Source: Limanda limanda
Lineage: Eukaryota > Chordata > Actinopteri > Pleuronectiformes > Pleuronectidae
Length of the DNA: 64,000 bases
NCBI RefSeq assembly: GCF_963576545.1
Contig: NC_083648.1
Location: 8,605,739-8,669,738 of the forward strand
Reading direction: 5' to 3'
The notes beneath the pieces are model-generated. The model searched no databases, was not told the origin of the DNA, and saw only the letters and a program-made list of their open reading frames with translations. Below, piece by piece: positions 13,001 to 50,035 of this stretch. How positions within the stretch are numbered: the stretch's first letter is position 1; each line of letters opens with the position of its first letter. A program made the translations under genes and the position numbers.

Positions 13001-14808
13001 GACCGGAAACATTAATTGATACAGTCCACCACTCATTTGAAGACTCAAACTGTGCAGGATTACATTGTAAATTCTGAGTTACAAACTATATAGGTAAGAA
13101 TGATGTTTGCTTGTTCACCTATCCCTTAACTGTTACTGTCATGAGGTACTGTAGATATGTTGTTGTATGACAATGATCAAGAGTTACAGTATATGAAGCT
13201 TTTATGTTCACAACATCGAATGTCACTGTAAGAAATCCTGTTATGTGTTGATCTCATCATCACCATCTCTGTTCCTCACAGATGTGGCACCAACAGAATC
13301 CACCAAATTTCCCGGAGTTTGCCCTGAAGAGAGTGTGCAGTACCACCAGAGCTTTTCCTGGCTACCATTCAGGGGCTACTGTTATTTGTTTGTCTCAGAG
13401 GAAAGTTCATGGGCAAACGCAGCTAGCAGTTGTGTACGGCATGGTAAGAGACACTCAGTTCAGAGAGAATGTCACTTTCACAAGTATAGACTGAGAAAAA
13501 GCTGCAATATTTGCCCATTAATTTCTTGAATCTGACTCTTTTTGTGTGAAGGTGGAGTCCTGGCTAGCATTGAAGACCCCTCTGAGCAACAATTCCTCAA
13601 AAGCAACGTGGAAATATTTCTAGACAGCCACAGCTCGTTCTGGATCGGCCTGTATAAAACTCATAGAGGTATTAACACACTCAGAAAAAGATCGTTTCAA
13701 GAGATTCTACTAACTAAAAACGGTTTAGGAAAAGTAAATTAGACAAACCAATCATGAAAAACTTTCTGCTGATCAACGTGAGCTAAACTACGAAGTCACC
13801 AAATTGACTGATTGTAGCTCAAATACAATGTTTTCTAAAATGTAATTTACCTCTTTTATTTTGTTGCCTTGTGTAGCTAGCAGATACAGCTGCTTAATGA
13901 TATGGATATGTTTGTGTTGCACACAGGGACATGGATGTGGTTGGATAAAACCATCTTGGACTACACCAACTGGGCTGAAGATGAGCCCAATTCTGACTTC
14001 GGATGTATCGGAACCTCAGATGGGACTTGGCGATCAGGTCGCAGATGGTATGATCGACCATACATCTGTAAAACTCCTAAAGGTATGATCATCACACCCA
14101 CACAGTTTAAAATACAATATTTTTATAATCACATTACACAAGCTAATGCAGTAAGACAAAACAATAGAAAACACTAGCAGAAAGCTAATAAAAAACATAT
14201 TTCAGTTTTTAGAAGATATTTGCTTTTTAGCCAATATTGGAGGATATTGCTTTCTGAGCACAGAGGATGTGTCAAGGTTGCCCCTGAATTTATATGTGCA
14301 GACCCTCACTACTTTGCCCATCTTAATGGAAAAAATCGACCTGGATGTAGGGGTGGAATAGATTAAAATTAAAAATATTCCATGAGATATTCATTATGTT
14401 ACCATTCCTCTCCTCTTCCCCATCAGTGATGCCCACTGATCCAGGCACAAAACCTGGTAAGTTTCACATGTTTCACCTTCATTTTTACAGTGAGATAAAT
14501 TCAAAGTAAAATTTTGTCTTGAATCGTTCGGACTAATCACCTTGGACTTAATCTGTGCAGAACCACACGGAGGTCAGGATCCTCGCAGTCGTGTCCACAC
14601 CAGCTTGATTGTGGTGCTGATCATTACCATCGCCTCTTCACTGATAGCCGTTGGATTTTTCATCTACAAGAAGGCCCCCCGTTCGTTACCCACCTTTGAC
14701 AATCCACTGTACTTCAACCGGGAACGATCTCAGCCAGATGTGGTGGACACCAATAAACTGATAGAGAAAGCAGAGGAGGAAACCCCTGAGCCTATTATAG
14801 CTCTGTGA
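3976..14808 (+). CDS. mrc1: Macrophage mannose receptor 1 (C-type lectin receptor)
   Basis: Type I membrane endocytic receptor for mannosylated and sulfated glycans, about 1426 aa (human 1456). Exons: 3976-4078, 4480-4836, 5152-5322, 5553-5708, 6152-6262, 6410-6547, 6670-6846, 7000-7151, 7380-7493, 7783-7898, 8010-8158, 8252-8451, 8586-8704, 8838-8913, 9044-9194, 9716-9755, 9894-10057, 10163-10224, 10429-10529, 10677-10819, 10943-11045, 11325-11452, 11748-11792, 11887-11980, 12274-12506, 12826-12991, 13282-13443, 13552-13668, 13927-14082, 14427-14456, 14561-14808. Order: signal peptide, ricin B (exon 2), FN2 (exon 3), CTLD1 (4-6), CTLD2 (7-9), CTLD3 (10-12), CTLD4 (12-15; EPN and WND present), CTLD5 (17-20), CTLD6 (20-24), CTLD7 (25-26), CTLD8 (27-29), membrane span and tail (31) with the FDNPLYFN endocytosis motif, which separates MRC1 from LY75, PLA2R1 and MRC2. 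All exon phases agree except exon 16, where a nine-C run shifts the frame. The exon 13 donor (GTCGAC) is weak; 8695 is an alternative end. Confidence 0.93.
9716..9755 (+). CDS. mrc1: mrc1 exon 16: CTLD4-CTLD5 linker with C9 run
   Basis: This small linker exon contains nine consecutive C at 9730-9738. With the canonical GTAAGT donor at 9756 it ends in phase 2, but exon 17 needs phase 1, and the junction would read a stop codon at once. Eight C would restore phase 1 and would read a Pro-rich, N-glycosylated linker like other mannose receptor linkers. Use of the weaker donor GTGGGT at 9752 would also keep the frame open without any base change. The causes may be a sequencing error, a real allele or donor choice. 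Confidence 0.75.
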
Positions 14809-15215
14809 TTTATCGAGTAGCATAATCTAGTGGGACATACATTGTACTGTATATCTCCGACTGATGTATTACACATTGATGCTTCCTTTATGTTTCGCTA
14901 TAATTTCTTTTTTTTTTTTACTATATACGGTCTATATTCAGTTATTTAACAGTTTGTCACTAAATGTGAGTTTCAGCTGAGTTGGCGATGTCTTACCTCA
15001 TGGAACAGAATTTAGGCTCTAGGATGTCTCAATGGGAATAATTAGTATTTTACTTTTTCTTTTTTGATGTATGACTGAATGTATAGGAATGTCACGTTAT
15101 GCTTATGCCCACCAGATGCTGGTCAATGCTTTTAATTTGAAATCTCCAAGCCTGTCACTGTTAAAATGAACATTAAACTTGGCAAAAAACAATAAATCTT
15201 CACTTGTTGCGTTAT
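14809..15215 (+). other. mrc1: mrc1 3' UTR
   Basis: AT-rich sequence follows the mrc1 stop. An AATAAA at 15191-15196 and an ATTAAA-like signal near 15171 make polyadenylation around 15210 likely. Confidence 0.55.
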
Positions 15216-17128
15216 TTCTTATTCATTTCTTATCAGGTAACCAATGAATTCACTTTGGCTAATGGTTACTGACTGGTAGTTACTCGCATTTCAATAAAAC
15301 CTCCGCTAGCTCAGGTGCACAGATACAACACATATCCTCTCCTTCCTCCATTTGGCCTCCATGTCATAGAAACTCCTGTTGCCATTAAAGCTGTATCATT
15401 GACAAATCTCCTGTCAGACTCCATTATTAGCATCACAGCGAGCTAAGCTAACGTTAACTCTCCGACGAAAATCCAACCTATTATTATTATTTATCAAAAT
15501 GTGTGGTCTGAATAATATTTAGTGTGGCAGGTGTTTTTATCTTAAAATAAAATAAACTTAACACATTCTTCGTTTAAAATTTTTAATGATTTGCACCAAC
15601 AGAATGCATATTTTTCAAAATCAAGGTCTGAATGCCGTACAAAACACACAAACAGAACAAAAAGGAAATGAACTCGTCGACTCAAAGCAATCATACACAG
15701 TCGGTCAAGTTGAGACCAGACAGTGCAGCCAGCTCTCTGCTTATCCCTATATTTACCTAACAAGGCAATAATGAAGTATGTACAAATGCATAGAGATTGT
15801 ATTCAAGCACTATATTTGATCACAATTAGATGCATAGAGGATTCAGCATATGACACAGGTCAGTGTCACTAAAAGATGATTCATGCTTCCAGACACAGCA
15901 AATGCAGGTCAATAAATATGATTGAACACCAGTTTTAAAAAGTAGGAAGCAAAGAATGACTTCCCTTTGGAATCAAGTAGAAAAATAGTTTGACTTTCAG
16001 TACCAATGTTTAACATAAACAATTCACTTCTGAAGAGATGCATCTGGTAATAAATACACACGTAAGTTGATCCCACATATGTGACTTTCTAGAGAGAAAA
16101 ATCCTAAAATCAATGTACGGAAGCCATGAACAGACTGAATGATTTAACTTTGTCATGTTATCTTAAGATGATGATTTAATTATTTGATGACCTATTCTGG
16201 GCTGCAACTAATGATAATAACATGAATGATAGAAAATGTCCAAAAATTCGGAAACGGTAAACATTCATGATTTGTGTGACCAGCAGTCCTAAAACAAAGT
16301 TCCAACATTTTATAGTGTTTAGCATTTGTGCTTGAAAAAAATCTATTTGATTTTTATTATCATAGTATTATTTTATTTTACTAAATAAAAATCTCCAATA
16401 TAACACCAACAAGAAAATCTACTTGCGATCCTCAATAGTCGGTAAAATTGAATTATTGCAAGATTGACTTTTCAAAGCAAAAATCAAACGCTTCTTGATG
16501 GAGCTGCGAAAATTGTCGATCAACAGAATAAGAATCAACAATCTGATCAAATCATCCTTTCAGTTACTTCACGTTTAACCTTTTGTGGCTCTAGCTTCTC
16601 CAATGTGAGAATATACTGTTCTGTTTTCTGTCATATGTGATCATATACTGAATATCTTTGGTTTTCAGCCTCGGTTGTGAGACATTTGAAATTTCTCACT
16701 ATTTTCTGACCAAAAAATAGCAATCAAACAATTTGAAAGGATTCATTGATAGTGGAAATAATAGTTAAATGCATCCCTTTTTTAAACCAGAATACTTCAT
16801 GAGCTAACAGATGCAGCTTAATTTTGAATAATGTTTGTGCAAAAATAAATACAGAGACAAATGGATTCGATGAAAACAATTCAGACCAAACTGTGCCCTA
16901 CAAGTGCTAAAATCTGTTTTAGCAAAGAAAATGAAAAGGGGACAAAGTGTGTGTGTGTCTGTGTGTGTGTGTGTGAGTGTGTGTGCGTGTGAGTGTGTGG
17001 GTGTGTGTGTGGCAAACAACATCAGGAAAAACTTTTTCTACAAAGATGACACATTCTGCCCTGTCCATTAGTGCATTATAACTTGAGCAGCATAAAACCA
17101 TGCACCGATTCACAGTCGAGACTAACAG
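15216..17128. other. Gap between convergent genes; may hold cacnb2 3' UTR
   Basis: There is no coding exon here. The two flanking genes point toward each other. The right part, from about 16300, probably includes the 3' UTR of the minus-strand calcium channel gene, but I could not fix its polyadenylation site. An imperfect GT-rich tract lies at 16945-17012. Confidence 0.45.
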
Positions 17129-41312
<24,184 letters not shown>

Positions 41313-41679
41313 CAAGACATCCAGTTGGGGGGGTGAGGAGGGGACAGGCCGGTCGAGCCTCCGGGGATGGGGATGGGGTTGGGGGGGGGGGGGTCGTTTC
41401 AGGGCAGGCTCACACACAGGATCCTCATGGCACAGGTGACCCACCTGGTCTCCAGCTCTCCAGGGAGTTTTAAAGGCAAAGAATCCAATTTCCTGCTGCG
41501 TCCACAGGTTGTCGCAGGACAGGATCACCTTGGGGAGGGGGGGGGTCCGGACTCCCAGCGGCTGTCCCAGAGACTCAGGGTGTGTGAGGTATGTCTTGTG
41601 GGAAGTTGTAAGTGTGCTCACCTCATCCCAGAAGGACAGGTGCCCCCCTCCATGTGTTCATTTACCCGACTGCAGCTCA

Positions 41680-41712
<33 letters not shown>

Positions 41713-41777
41713 ATCCCGGCTCACCTCCTCTTCAGCCCCCCCAGCTTGAGCCCCCACAAAAACTAAATGTCATTATC

Positions 41778-41825
<48 letters not shown>

Positions 41826-42203
41826 TGTCAGATGTATCCAATCAGAGCCCCTGCATCACTCCACGGCTGTCTTCCCTGTATCTCTGTCTCCTCCTCCCTC
41901 CTCCTAAACCCACCCTGGGAGTCCAGATTTGGAATCTTTTTTTTGGGGGGGGGGGTTCTCTGCAATTTCTCTCTTCCTCTTGCTCAAAAATCCCAGCTCT
42001 GAGGCTCCTCCTCCTCCAGTATCTCTGCCTCTCACTTCACCACGCTGCTTCCCTCTCTCTCTCAGGGGTCCTCTCTCCTCAGGGGCGTTCCTGCTTACCT
42101 GAGTCACTCTTTGCACCCCGGTTGTGACTCTGCATGTGTGTGTGTGTGTGTGTGTGTAAGTGTAAGTGTGTGTGCAGGCTGCAGCTGAAGCTCACCACTC
42201 TCC

Positions 42204-42254
<51 letters not shown>

Positions 42255-43010
42255 GCCATGCTAGAGCAGGTAACATTTCGGCTATAGCGCAGGAGACACA
42301 CAGCCTGAATCTCAAATGCGCCTCCAGCTTCTCAGATTTACAAAGCCTCCACCCCTCCTTAACAGCAACACCCCCCCCCACCACCACCACCACCACCCTC
42401 ACCCCTGTCATCTCTCTATCTGTATCCTCTGTTTCTCTCATTCTCTCTCATTCTCCTCGTCTCTCTCCTCTGTGTCTGCTCCGTCCCTCTGCTGTTGCTT
42501 CCTCTTGTGTCCTTTCTCCTCTCAGCCGGCTCTTGTTAAAACAATGCAACAACTTTTCAGGTAAAGATGAGGATGTACAGTCATGCTACAGCAGCTACAT
42601 GAGGGTCAATGCTATGAAGCTTCAGTCTTTGAGGTTAATGTGCGTTTGATAAAAGCACGAAACACAAAGCACAGCTGAGCATCAGGTGGACGACGTCTTT
42701 AACATCAGCATTTTGATCATCTTGTCCCACTACAGTTGGTAAAAAAGTTATGGGATCACCAAGGATTCACCATCTGGGAACCATGAATCGTGGGTTTCGT
42801 TGAAAACATTAAAGAAATTCAGGCGATCGTCTTCTGAGGACCATGATTGTCTGTTCATTAGCATCGTTGGTAACTTTTATCTGTAGATGAATCAATGACA
42901 AATTATGAAATATATAAATATTTTTTTACTGAAAACGAAGTATATCCATCTATCCACTATCTATAGTGTTATACTTTTAAAGTTCATTGATGATCGTCAC
43001 ACCTACTGTT
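41313..43010. other. Upstream flank of cacnb2; simple repeats only
   Basis: The region contains G and C homopolymers (about 41378-41392, 41679-41689, 41945-41955), (CT)n at 41691-41712 and 42206-42251, and (GT)n at 41780-41824 and 42134-42175. Long open frames here come from these biased tracts. The cacnb2 promoter and 5' UTR for the beta-2a-type exon should lie just to the right of 41312, but I see no clear core element. Confidence 0.5.
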
Positions 43011-43020
43011 TCTCTACATA

Positions 43021-43640
43021 CTGAATATCAAACATTGTTACTGTATAGATTTGGAGATTTTTCAAAGTAAAGTCCAACATTTTCACTGTGGAATAGATCA
43101 TTTCAGGATTTTCACTGTGGAAAATATATCATTTCAGGATACTTCAAAGTACTGTAAAAACACTTTGCTCAATAAGTTCAGAGAGAGACTGATATGCCTG
43201 TGTTCAGGACCTCTCTGACTACCTACATACTACATATCAAACATTGTTACTGCATAGATTCGGAGATTTTTCAAATTAAAGTCCAACATTTTCACTGTGG
43301 AATAGATCATTTCAGGATTTTCACTGTGGAAAATAGATCATTTCAGGATACTTCAAAGTACTGTAAAAACACTTTGCTCAATAAGTTCAGAGAGAGACTG
43401 ATATGCCTGTGTTCAGGACCTCTCTGACTACCTACATACTGAATATCAAACAATGTTACTGCATAGATTTGGAGATTTTTCAAATTAAAGTACAACATTT
43501 TCACTGTGGAATAGATCATTTAAGGATTTTCACTGTGGAAAATAGATCATTTCAGGATACTTCAAAGTACTGTAAAAACACTTTGCTCAATAAGTTCAGA
43601 GAGAGACTGATATGCCTGTGTTCAGGACCTCTTTGACTAC
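43021..43640. repeat. Three tandem copies of a 209-bp unit
   Basis: Units start at 43021, 43230 and 43439 and are nearly identical over about 209 bases. Each unit contains an internal near-duplication of TTTTCACTGTGGAA followed by TAGATCATTTCAGGA. The near-identity implies recent amplification or gene conversion. The 77-aa frames at 43194 and 43403 are copies of one another and do not look like a protein. Confidence 0.95.
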
Positions 43641-43644
43641 CAGT

Positions 43645-43740
43645 CGCTAATTAACCTCCCTCCAGTATGCATGTCTTTGGACAGTGGGAGGAAGATGGAG
43701 AGTAAACCCGCACAGACATGGGGGGAGAACTGAAGGTCAA
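43645..43740. repeat. Candidate dispersed fish repeat fragment
   Basis: The stretch with GCATGTCTTTGGACAGTGGG, AGGAAG, CGCACAGACATGGGG and AGAACT resembles a very common fish interspersed repeat that I recall (a GCATGTCTTTGGACTGTGGG type). It directly follows the 209-bp tandem array. Recognition is from memory. Confidence 0.45.
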
Positions 43741-44019
43741 ACTAAACCTTAAAACACCCTGATGAGCACATCACAAGAATGAAGAGAGACAGAGATGCAG
43801 AAATGAAAATTGCCGATGGAATGATTAACAATACAGATGTTTGTGTTGAAGACTAATTTCAAAGTTGACGGTGTTTTGGTGGAGAGCAGGAATGCTTTCA
43901 TCCGCGTTAGTTTATTTCTCTGTCTTCTGGTAGCAGGATTATGAAAAAATGACTCTGGTAACAACATCGACAGAAACATGTCATATTGGTCAGGGCAGAG
44001 TTTTGTGTGCGGATCAGGG

Positions 44020-44215
44020 GGCGTTTTTTTTTTTTTTTTACATTTTTGACGATTTCTCTAAAATTCATGTATCTTGAAAATAATCGGGCATGATTAGTGG
44101 ACTAAAGTTAGCAATTTGGTGCAGATCCAATTTAAAGATCCTGTGAATTTAAATGTGGTTTCATAAGGGGGGATTTTGAGGTTTGGCAGAGGTATGTGAG
44201 TTTTCATCTGTTTTA
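44020..44215. repeat. Candidate dispersed fish repeat fragment
   Basis: A T-rich start, then ATTCATGTATCTTGAAAATAATCGGGCATG and GCAATTTGGTGCAGATCCAA, followed by GTGAATTTAAATGTGGTTTC and GGCAGAGGTATG, resemble a widespread teleost repeat that I recall. No coding frame remains. Confidence 0.45.
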
Positions 44216-46070
44216 TTATACCTTAGGGATTACATTTTGGGCAAAATGACTTGATGACATGAATATTTCCGCAGTGCACAAGCTGAACAAGAGGATACAA
44301 GTGGATAAATTAATGCAAAGCTTTTTCTGAGTGTGACAGGTTCATTTGACTACATAGAAAAAAGGCCTGTGCCACTTTTATAGCTGAACATGGACCTTAC
44401 AGAGTCAGATAAGGAGGATTAAATAGAGGCTGTTGCTTCTTCACTTGATCATTCAGGTCGTTAATTCGGTGTCACGAGAATAAAAAAAAAGGGCTCGCCA
44501 GAGAGTGAACATGACGTGCTGTAAAATGGCCACAATAACCCGGGCTGGGCTAATGCTTTGTTGCAGATTAAAGTGTGAATCATTAAGGAGGAGACTGATC
44601 GGGGCTGTGGGGAAATTAAGGAGAGTTCATTTTAGTTCACATACTGGTCCATGGAAACAGCTCTGGCTCCTCTCTGTGATTTACAGCTACTGTCTGGTGC
44701 CTTGTCGCTCGACGTGTTTATCCTTAAAGTCTTTAACAAATCCTCCTCTCTCCCCGTCCTGAATGCATTGCCACATTAAGATGGATATAAATTTCTGTCT
44801 GAGGATCACTGAATTCATCACCTCGGGTGCAGCAGGACGTTTGCTGCTATTTTTCTAATTCGCCCATTTTTTTCCTAGAGAGTTGGGAGTCGTCGGTTTG
44901 GCAATTCCCTTAAACAGTTTGTCCTGCAGCCGCGGCTCATCCATCAGACAAAGACCAAGTGCCCCATAGGGTATAATTCTGTCAGACTTCTACTACACAC
45001 CAGTATCTGTCTGTTGTGTCATTGTTGATACACCCACACACACACATATGCCAAGGTTACAACCGGTGAGTTACACAGCCACGAAAAACTCATAAACCAA
45101 CACGTTGCCTGCACCACAGGCTGAAGACGAGGGTGAGATGCTAATTTTGCGACCGCCAAGGACGAGGCAAGGAAGTAAAAGCTGCACGACAGAGAGAATC
45201 TGTTTATCTCCTGGATCTGTGATGGAAGGCAAACACAGGCCGAAGGAACTGTATCGGAAATCACGAGAGGAAAAACAGACACTTTGTTCTTTTACGCAGA
45301 TGAGAAGAGGAGCCGGGGTGATTCATCAGGTTGGCGTCATTACCATAAAAACGTCAGAGGTCTGATGTGAGCCCTGCTCTCTCCTGTTGGGGCTTACGAA
45401 TGTGAACGTAATGGAAAAAACAGCATTAATGACCACTCGACCTCTTAGAGGGAAAGGTCACAGCAGATGTCCTATGAAGGGATATTTCTGCCCAGATAAG
45501 AAGACGCAGCTCAGCATGTGTCACTGAATGAAAGAAAGTATCAAAATTATAATAATCCTACACGGCTGTTTTGGCAGTCAGCAGATATACAACTCAAATC
45601 ACTAAATAGAGAAATATTTATTTATTCCAGTTGATTTCCAGAGACTTGGAGAAGCAGTTTATAATATTTGAATTACACCAGAATTCAAATAAAATACTTT
45701 TTTATTCAGTAATGTTTTGTTTACAATGACTTTTTTCTCCCTTTTTTGTGTTATGTTAACAAATGTGATACAAATAAAAAGAAACAATTAAAAACGTAGC
45801 CGGAAAACATAAAATTAAGTATAAATATATACATTTGGATTCCAATTGTACACTGTAACCTACACATTACAGAATCATCTTTACATTGGGATATTTTGGA
45901 TGCGTGGCCTCTCACTTCATTAACAGACATGACCATTCAACACAGGCTGCTCCACATCATCCACCACCATGATTCTCTCAGTGCTGCTTCCAACACATAA
46001 ATATACCAACTTTTCAAGCACCCGCAATCAAAGCAAATCTGTCATCGACTACAGAATGCGCCATTCCTCC
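44216..46070. other. Intergenic and tmem236 3' UTR
   Basis: No coding exon was found. The bases just left of 46071 are the 3' UTR of tmem236. On the minus strand an AATAAA-type signal is present as TTTATT near 45616-45625, and another T-rich ATT cluster lies near 45700, but the real cleavage site is unknown. Confidence 0.5.
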
Positions 46071-48814
46071 TCAGAACATGCTCTGCCTCCTGAATATCCT
46101 CAGCCTGGTCAAGAATGTAAAGTAGATAAACGTCAAGCTCACCAGCGCATTCTTCAGAGGGTACAACACAGGCGTCACATAACCAAACACAACAATCAGG
46201 GCGACCCGGAAGATGAAGAAAGGAAAGTCCTGCAGAGCCACTCCAGCAGAGGACAATAACGGGTTGTTAGGCGTGATGACCATGCGGAGTGTGGACAGGA
46301 AGCTAATAATATAGACAGGGAAGACCCAGGCTGAGTAGAAGATCGAGGGCTCTCCTGCTACTCTCATCATCTCCACAGTGTCCAACCAGAACAGGAAACT
46401 ATCCACAAACACCTCCGACCTCCCGTCCCTCCTCCACAGGAAGCCGAGGTTACCCGAGTAGGACCTGTTGCGTGAGGATGAGGAGTACAGGTAGGCAGTG
46501 CTGGGCCCTCGTGAGCTGGGTGTTGAGTGGGTGGGTGAGCTGGCAAAGTCCCGCCATCTGCCCGACGTGCTGCCGTTTTTGGTCCCTGGAGAGCCTGGGG
46601 TCAAACCGTTCTGGCCTTCATCAGGCTGCAGCTGGCTGGAGACGGTGGTCACCTGCTCCAGGTGGGTGAGGACCGGGCCGTGGGTGTCAAAGTCAGGATC
46701 CAGGCTGTCGGCTGCAAGAGCGCATACACAAAAATGGTTAAATAATCAACATGGTATCATCTATAGTAGATTGATAATCATTACAGTTGCACATTAGGAG
46801 GTGTGCCAAAAGGCCTTCTGTGAAAATGTCCTCTCTTTGACAAGTCTTACATTGACCGAGGAGCCTGCAGGGGCGAAGCCTCTCTGTGATATCCACACAG
46901 ATGAGGGAGAAAAGCACCAAGGAAACGGGCAACTCTGTGAAATGGTCCAGTCTGTGTCCGCTGTCCACCTGCACCTACAGTGTGACGATAACAGAGGAAA
47001 ATAAATATCAATTCAAGAATCTAAACAAGAGCTGACTTGCCACTTAGATAATTATAAGGGATGAAGCAGGAAGAAACGAAATTGACATTTTTTATTGCAA
47101 CTTTTGGCTCGAGCTCCTGCATTCGGGATTTTATGAACCTGTCCAATTTAACTATCCCATAATTACAGACATTAAGACGCTGCTGAACGCCCCGAATACA
47201 GAATACAATATTAGATGTGTAAAGGTCTTTGAGGTCAGATGCTCTTATTTGTGTCTTTGCTTGTCTGAGCATTAAAAGGACACATTTGAACTTGTGTGTC
47301 TTTTAACGATTTAGGGGGGAATTTAAGTTAATGTAAAACCTGGCAGGTTTACTATAGGTTACTGAATACCCCAGACTGAGTACAGTCTTGTGACAGGCCA
47401 CACATTCCAATTGGCTTTTTCGTTTAATGATGATGATGATGCCAAAGTCCTCCTCAGTACATGCAGAGCAAATCCTCTGAGGCTCAGCCAATAACTAAAT
47501 CTCAAGGGACTAGGGAGCAAGACAGGCGCTGCCTCTCCTCTCCTCCGTGGTGCACTGGGCCAAGTCCACCATCACTCACTGAGTCATTTTCCTGCTCTAA
47601 ACACATTGTCTTACACGCGGGAGCCATAGAAACGAGTTGAGCCACAAATGGACTGTTTATGACAAATATCTCCTCAGTGACGGGAGGATCGGTCACGATG
47701 ACGTTACCTTGGAGCTGGCGACTAAAACAGCAAAGCACGGTAATGTGCAAAGGATGAGATACGCCAGTGCCGTCGGTCTCCTGAAAAGACAACAGAGGTC
47801 ATTTTAGGACACGTGTGAATGACCATCATCTGAATATGATGAATAATTTATTTTTAAAGGTGGACAGACGGTAAATCACAGTTATTCAAGTATAATTTGA
47901 CAAATCTGAGTATGTGTTATGCTTCTTGATACATTCCATTTTTACTCATGTCATCTGTCTGTCATCTGTATCATTACAAGTTATCTACATAGTGTTTTCT
48001 TACATTAGTCACAATAAACCCCTTATCAGACGGACCTTTAAAACCACTGAACTGAGCAGGGCTGCATTTTATTAATTATCAATTCAATGTTTCCTTTTAA
48101 AAATGAAAAATACAGTTATTTCCTCTCTTAAAAACTATATTATCACTATTAATATTACACTGCACATACAAGACATCCCATTATTTTACAAAATATATTT
48201 TATTAAAAGGTGTTACCTTTACATCGTGAGTAAGTCTACTTATATTTACATTTTTCTGATGATATTTTTGAATTCAGAGGGATTTTTTTTTCACCTAGCC
48301 AATTGTTTTTACATTATTTCTACTTTCCTACAGTAAGTGGTTGGATGCAATACATTTACTTTATTACTATACTTCAGTACATAGAGTACTTTTCACTTTT
48401 ACCCCATTAGATATATCAAGAATATCCCTTTCCCTGAAATGGTATGTGATTTAGTCATTTTCTCTCTCATAACCGGTCTATATTCCTCCAAATTAGTTGT
48501 ACTAGATACATTATTTTACCTACATGTAAATACCTTATCCCACACATCTCATGTACTCACCACTGTGTGATCTCTGCGATTGAACCTTGCCTCTTCAGAA
48601 TCACAAATTTGAGAGGAACCCACACCAGCAGGGTCACAGAGGTCACATAGGCCATAGAGACCGCCACCACGAGCCAGTAGGCCGTCAGATCGCGTCCTTT
48701 CACGTCACGTATGAGGCCGGCAAACCTCTCCATGATCACAAAGATCGGTACGACGAGGGCGGCAAACTGCAGCACCTCGTAGAGGACCAGCTTGACCGTC
48801 TTCCCCGAGGTCAT
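46071..48814 (-). CDS. tmem236: Transmembrane protein 236
   Basis: A multi-pass membrane protein of unknown biochemical role (formerly FAM23), 363 aa here and 351 in human. Exons in coding order: 48814-48561, 47780-47708, 46974-46851, 46711-46071, with all phases in agreement. The start MTSGKTVKLVLYEVLQFAA corresponds to human MASGRLIKFVVFELLEFAA. Hydrophobic segments lie at about residues 6-27 and 46-70, in exon 2 (ALAYLILCTLPCFAVLV), in exon 3 (LPVSLVLFSLICVDITERL), and three or more in exon 4. A variable Ser-rich loop (about 165-230) precedes the conserved FLFWLDTVEMMRVAG and ITPNNPLLSS motifs. The gene lies between stam and cacnb2 on the same strand; in human it lies between STAM and MRC1. 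The upstream in-frame ATG at 48910 is probably 5' UTR. Confidence 0.93.
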
Positions 48815-50035
48815 GGTCCCTGAACACCAGCTGCTGGTCTGGACTTGGAGCTGAAGACTTTGACAATCATCTCCCACAAGAGGAGCCAGTGGAGCCGTTG
48901 GACTCTGCACACTGACATTGCTTACACTGCACCGGGGGCTGTATTCTTTTATTGCTGAGGTAATGAGGTGGTCATGCTCACCTTTTTATGGGCTCACAAA
49001 GAAGAGCACTCCCATCCCATAATAACAAGGGAGACAATTACATTGAGTCTGATGCTGGTCTGGAAACATCGTCCATTTTAACAGGGGGATTTTTCAATCA
49101 GTAAAATTATATGAAAATAAAAATGATTGTTTATATTAATGTTCTGCGCTGTTTTTACGCTTGCATCAAAGTTAACAATATTAATGATTTTTAAAATATT
49201 CAGGAGCTGCAGTTCAAAACTGCTTTTGCTCTTTAAAAATGTCTATCGGGACTTGTTCACTCATGTACGCTGATCTCCATCTAGTGGCGAAGCAGAGGAC
49301 ACATTTTAAACCTCCTGAACATTTGGTTTAAAGACCAATACTGTGTCTCAGTCCATAATATGAACTGGTTCTAAACAAGGGCGTAACATCAGGGTTCATT
49401 CAGCGGGACAGTTTTGATATCATAAATGAATATGTGATGTGCTCATACTAGTTATGTGACGAAAAGAATAATGGTGTTGATGTGGGCAACAGGACAATAT
49501 CAATAATTATCGAACCATAGATTTCATCAACAGCAATATAAGAGATTTGTGTACTGTACAGTATATCGATAATGCTGCACAGTGCAAGTACAGCGAGGAT
49601 CATGAAACACATGATTGATTCAACTGATTTGTTAAATGTTTGCCTTTTATCGTGTCATTCCCTGCTCAGTTTAAAACCAGAACCTTCAGTCAGGATATAA
49701 AAATCTGACCTTTAACTTAAGAAACAAGACATTTATCAAGATAATCATCAATATCATATAACAGGAAGAAAGAAGTTTAGGCTTAGCTTTCCAAAGGTGC
49801 AGCTTTAACAACAAACATATTGTTTAATGTTAGTAATACTACTCATGACATTTTAAAGTGTTGATTTTTTTGTACATTATATATCAAGAGGTATGTATTG
49901 ATTTAAAGGATACAAATGTTCAGGGTTTTCATAATGTCCTGAGAATGCAGTGTTGAACATCAACAAATAAACACAATGCATTTCACTTTCTGTAAAAGTA
50001 TCTCTAGAATCAAGAAAACGAGATACATTTCCTGT
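48815..50035. other. Intergenic between tmem236 and stam
   Basis: AT-rich sequence without a coding exon. The first 150 bases right of 48814 should contain the tmem236 5' UTR and promoter. I see no clear TATA or initiator motif. Confidence 0.5.

Noticed and set aside
41367..42002. 211-aa plus-strand open frame
   Set aside because: The frame is opened by G/C homopolymers and CT/GT repeats; there are no domain, signal or splice features, and it overlaps the cacnb2 first exon on the other strand.
43194..43636. Two nearly identical 77-aa frames
   Set aside because: They repeat with the 209-bp tandem unit, overlap each other in different frames and show no protein-like features or splice context.
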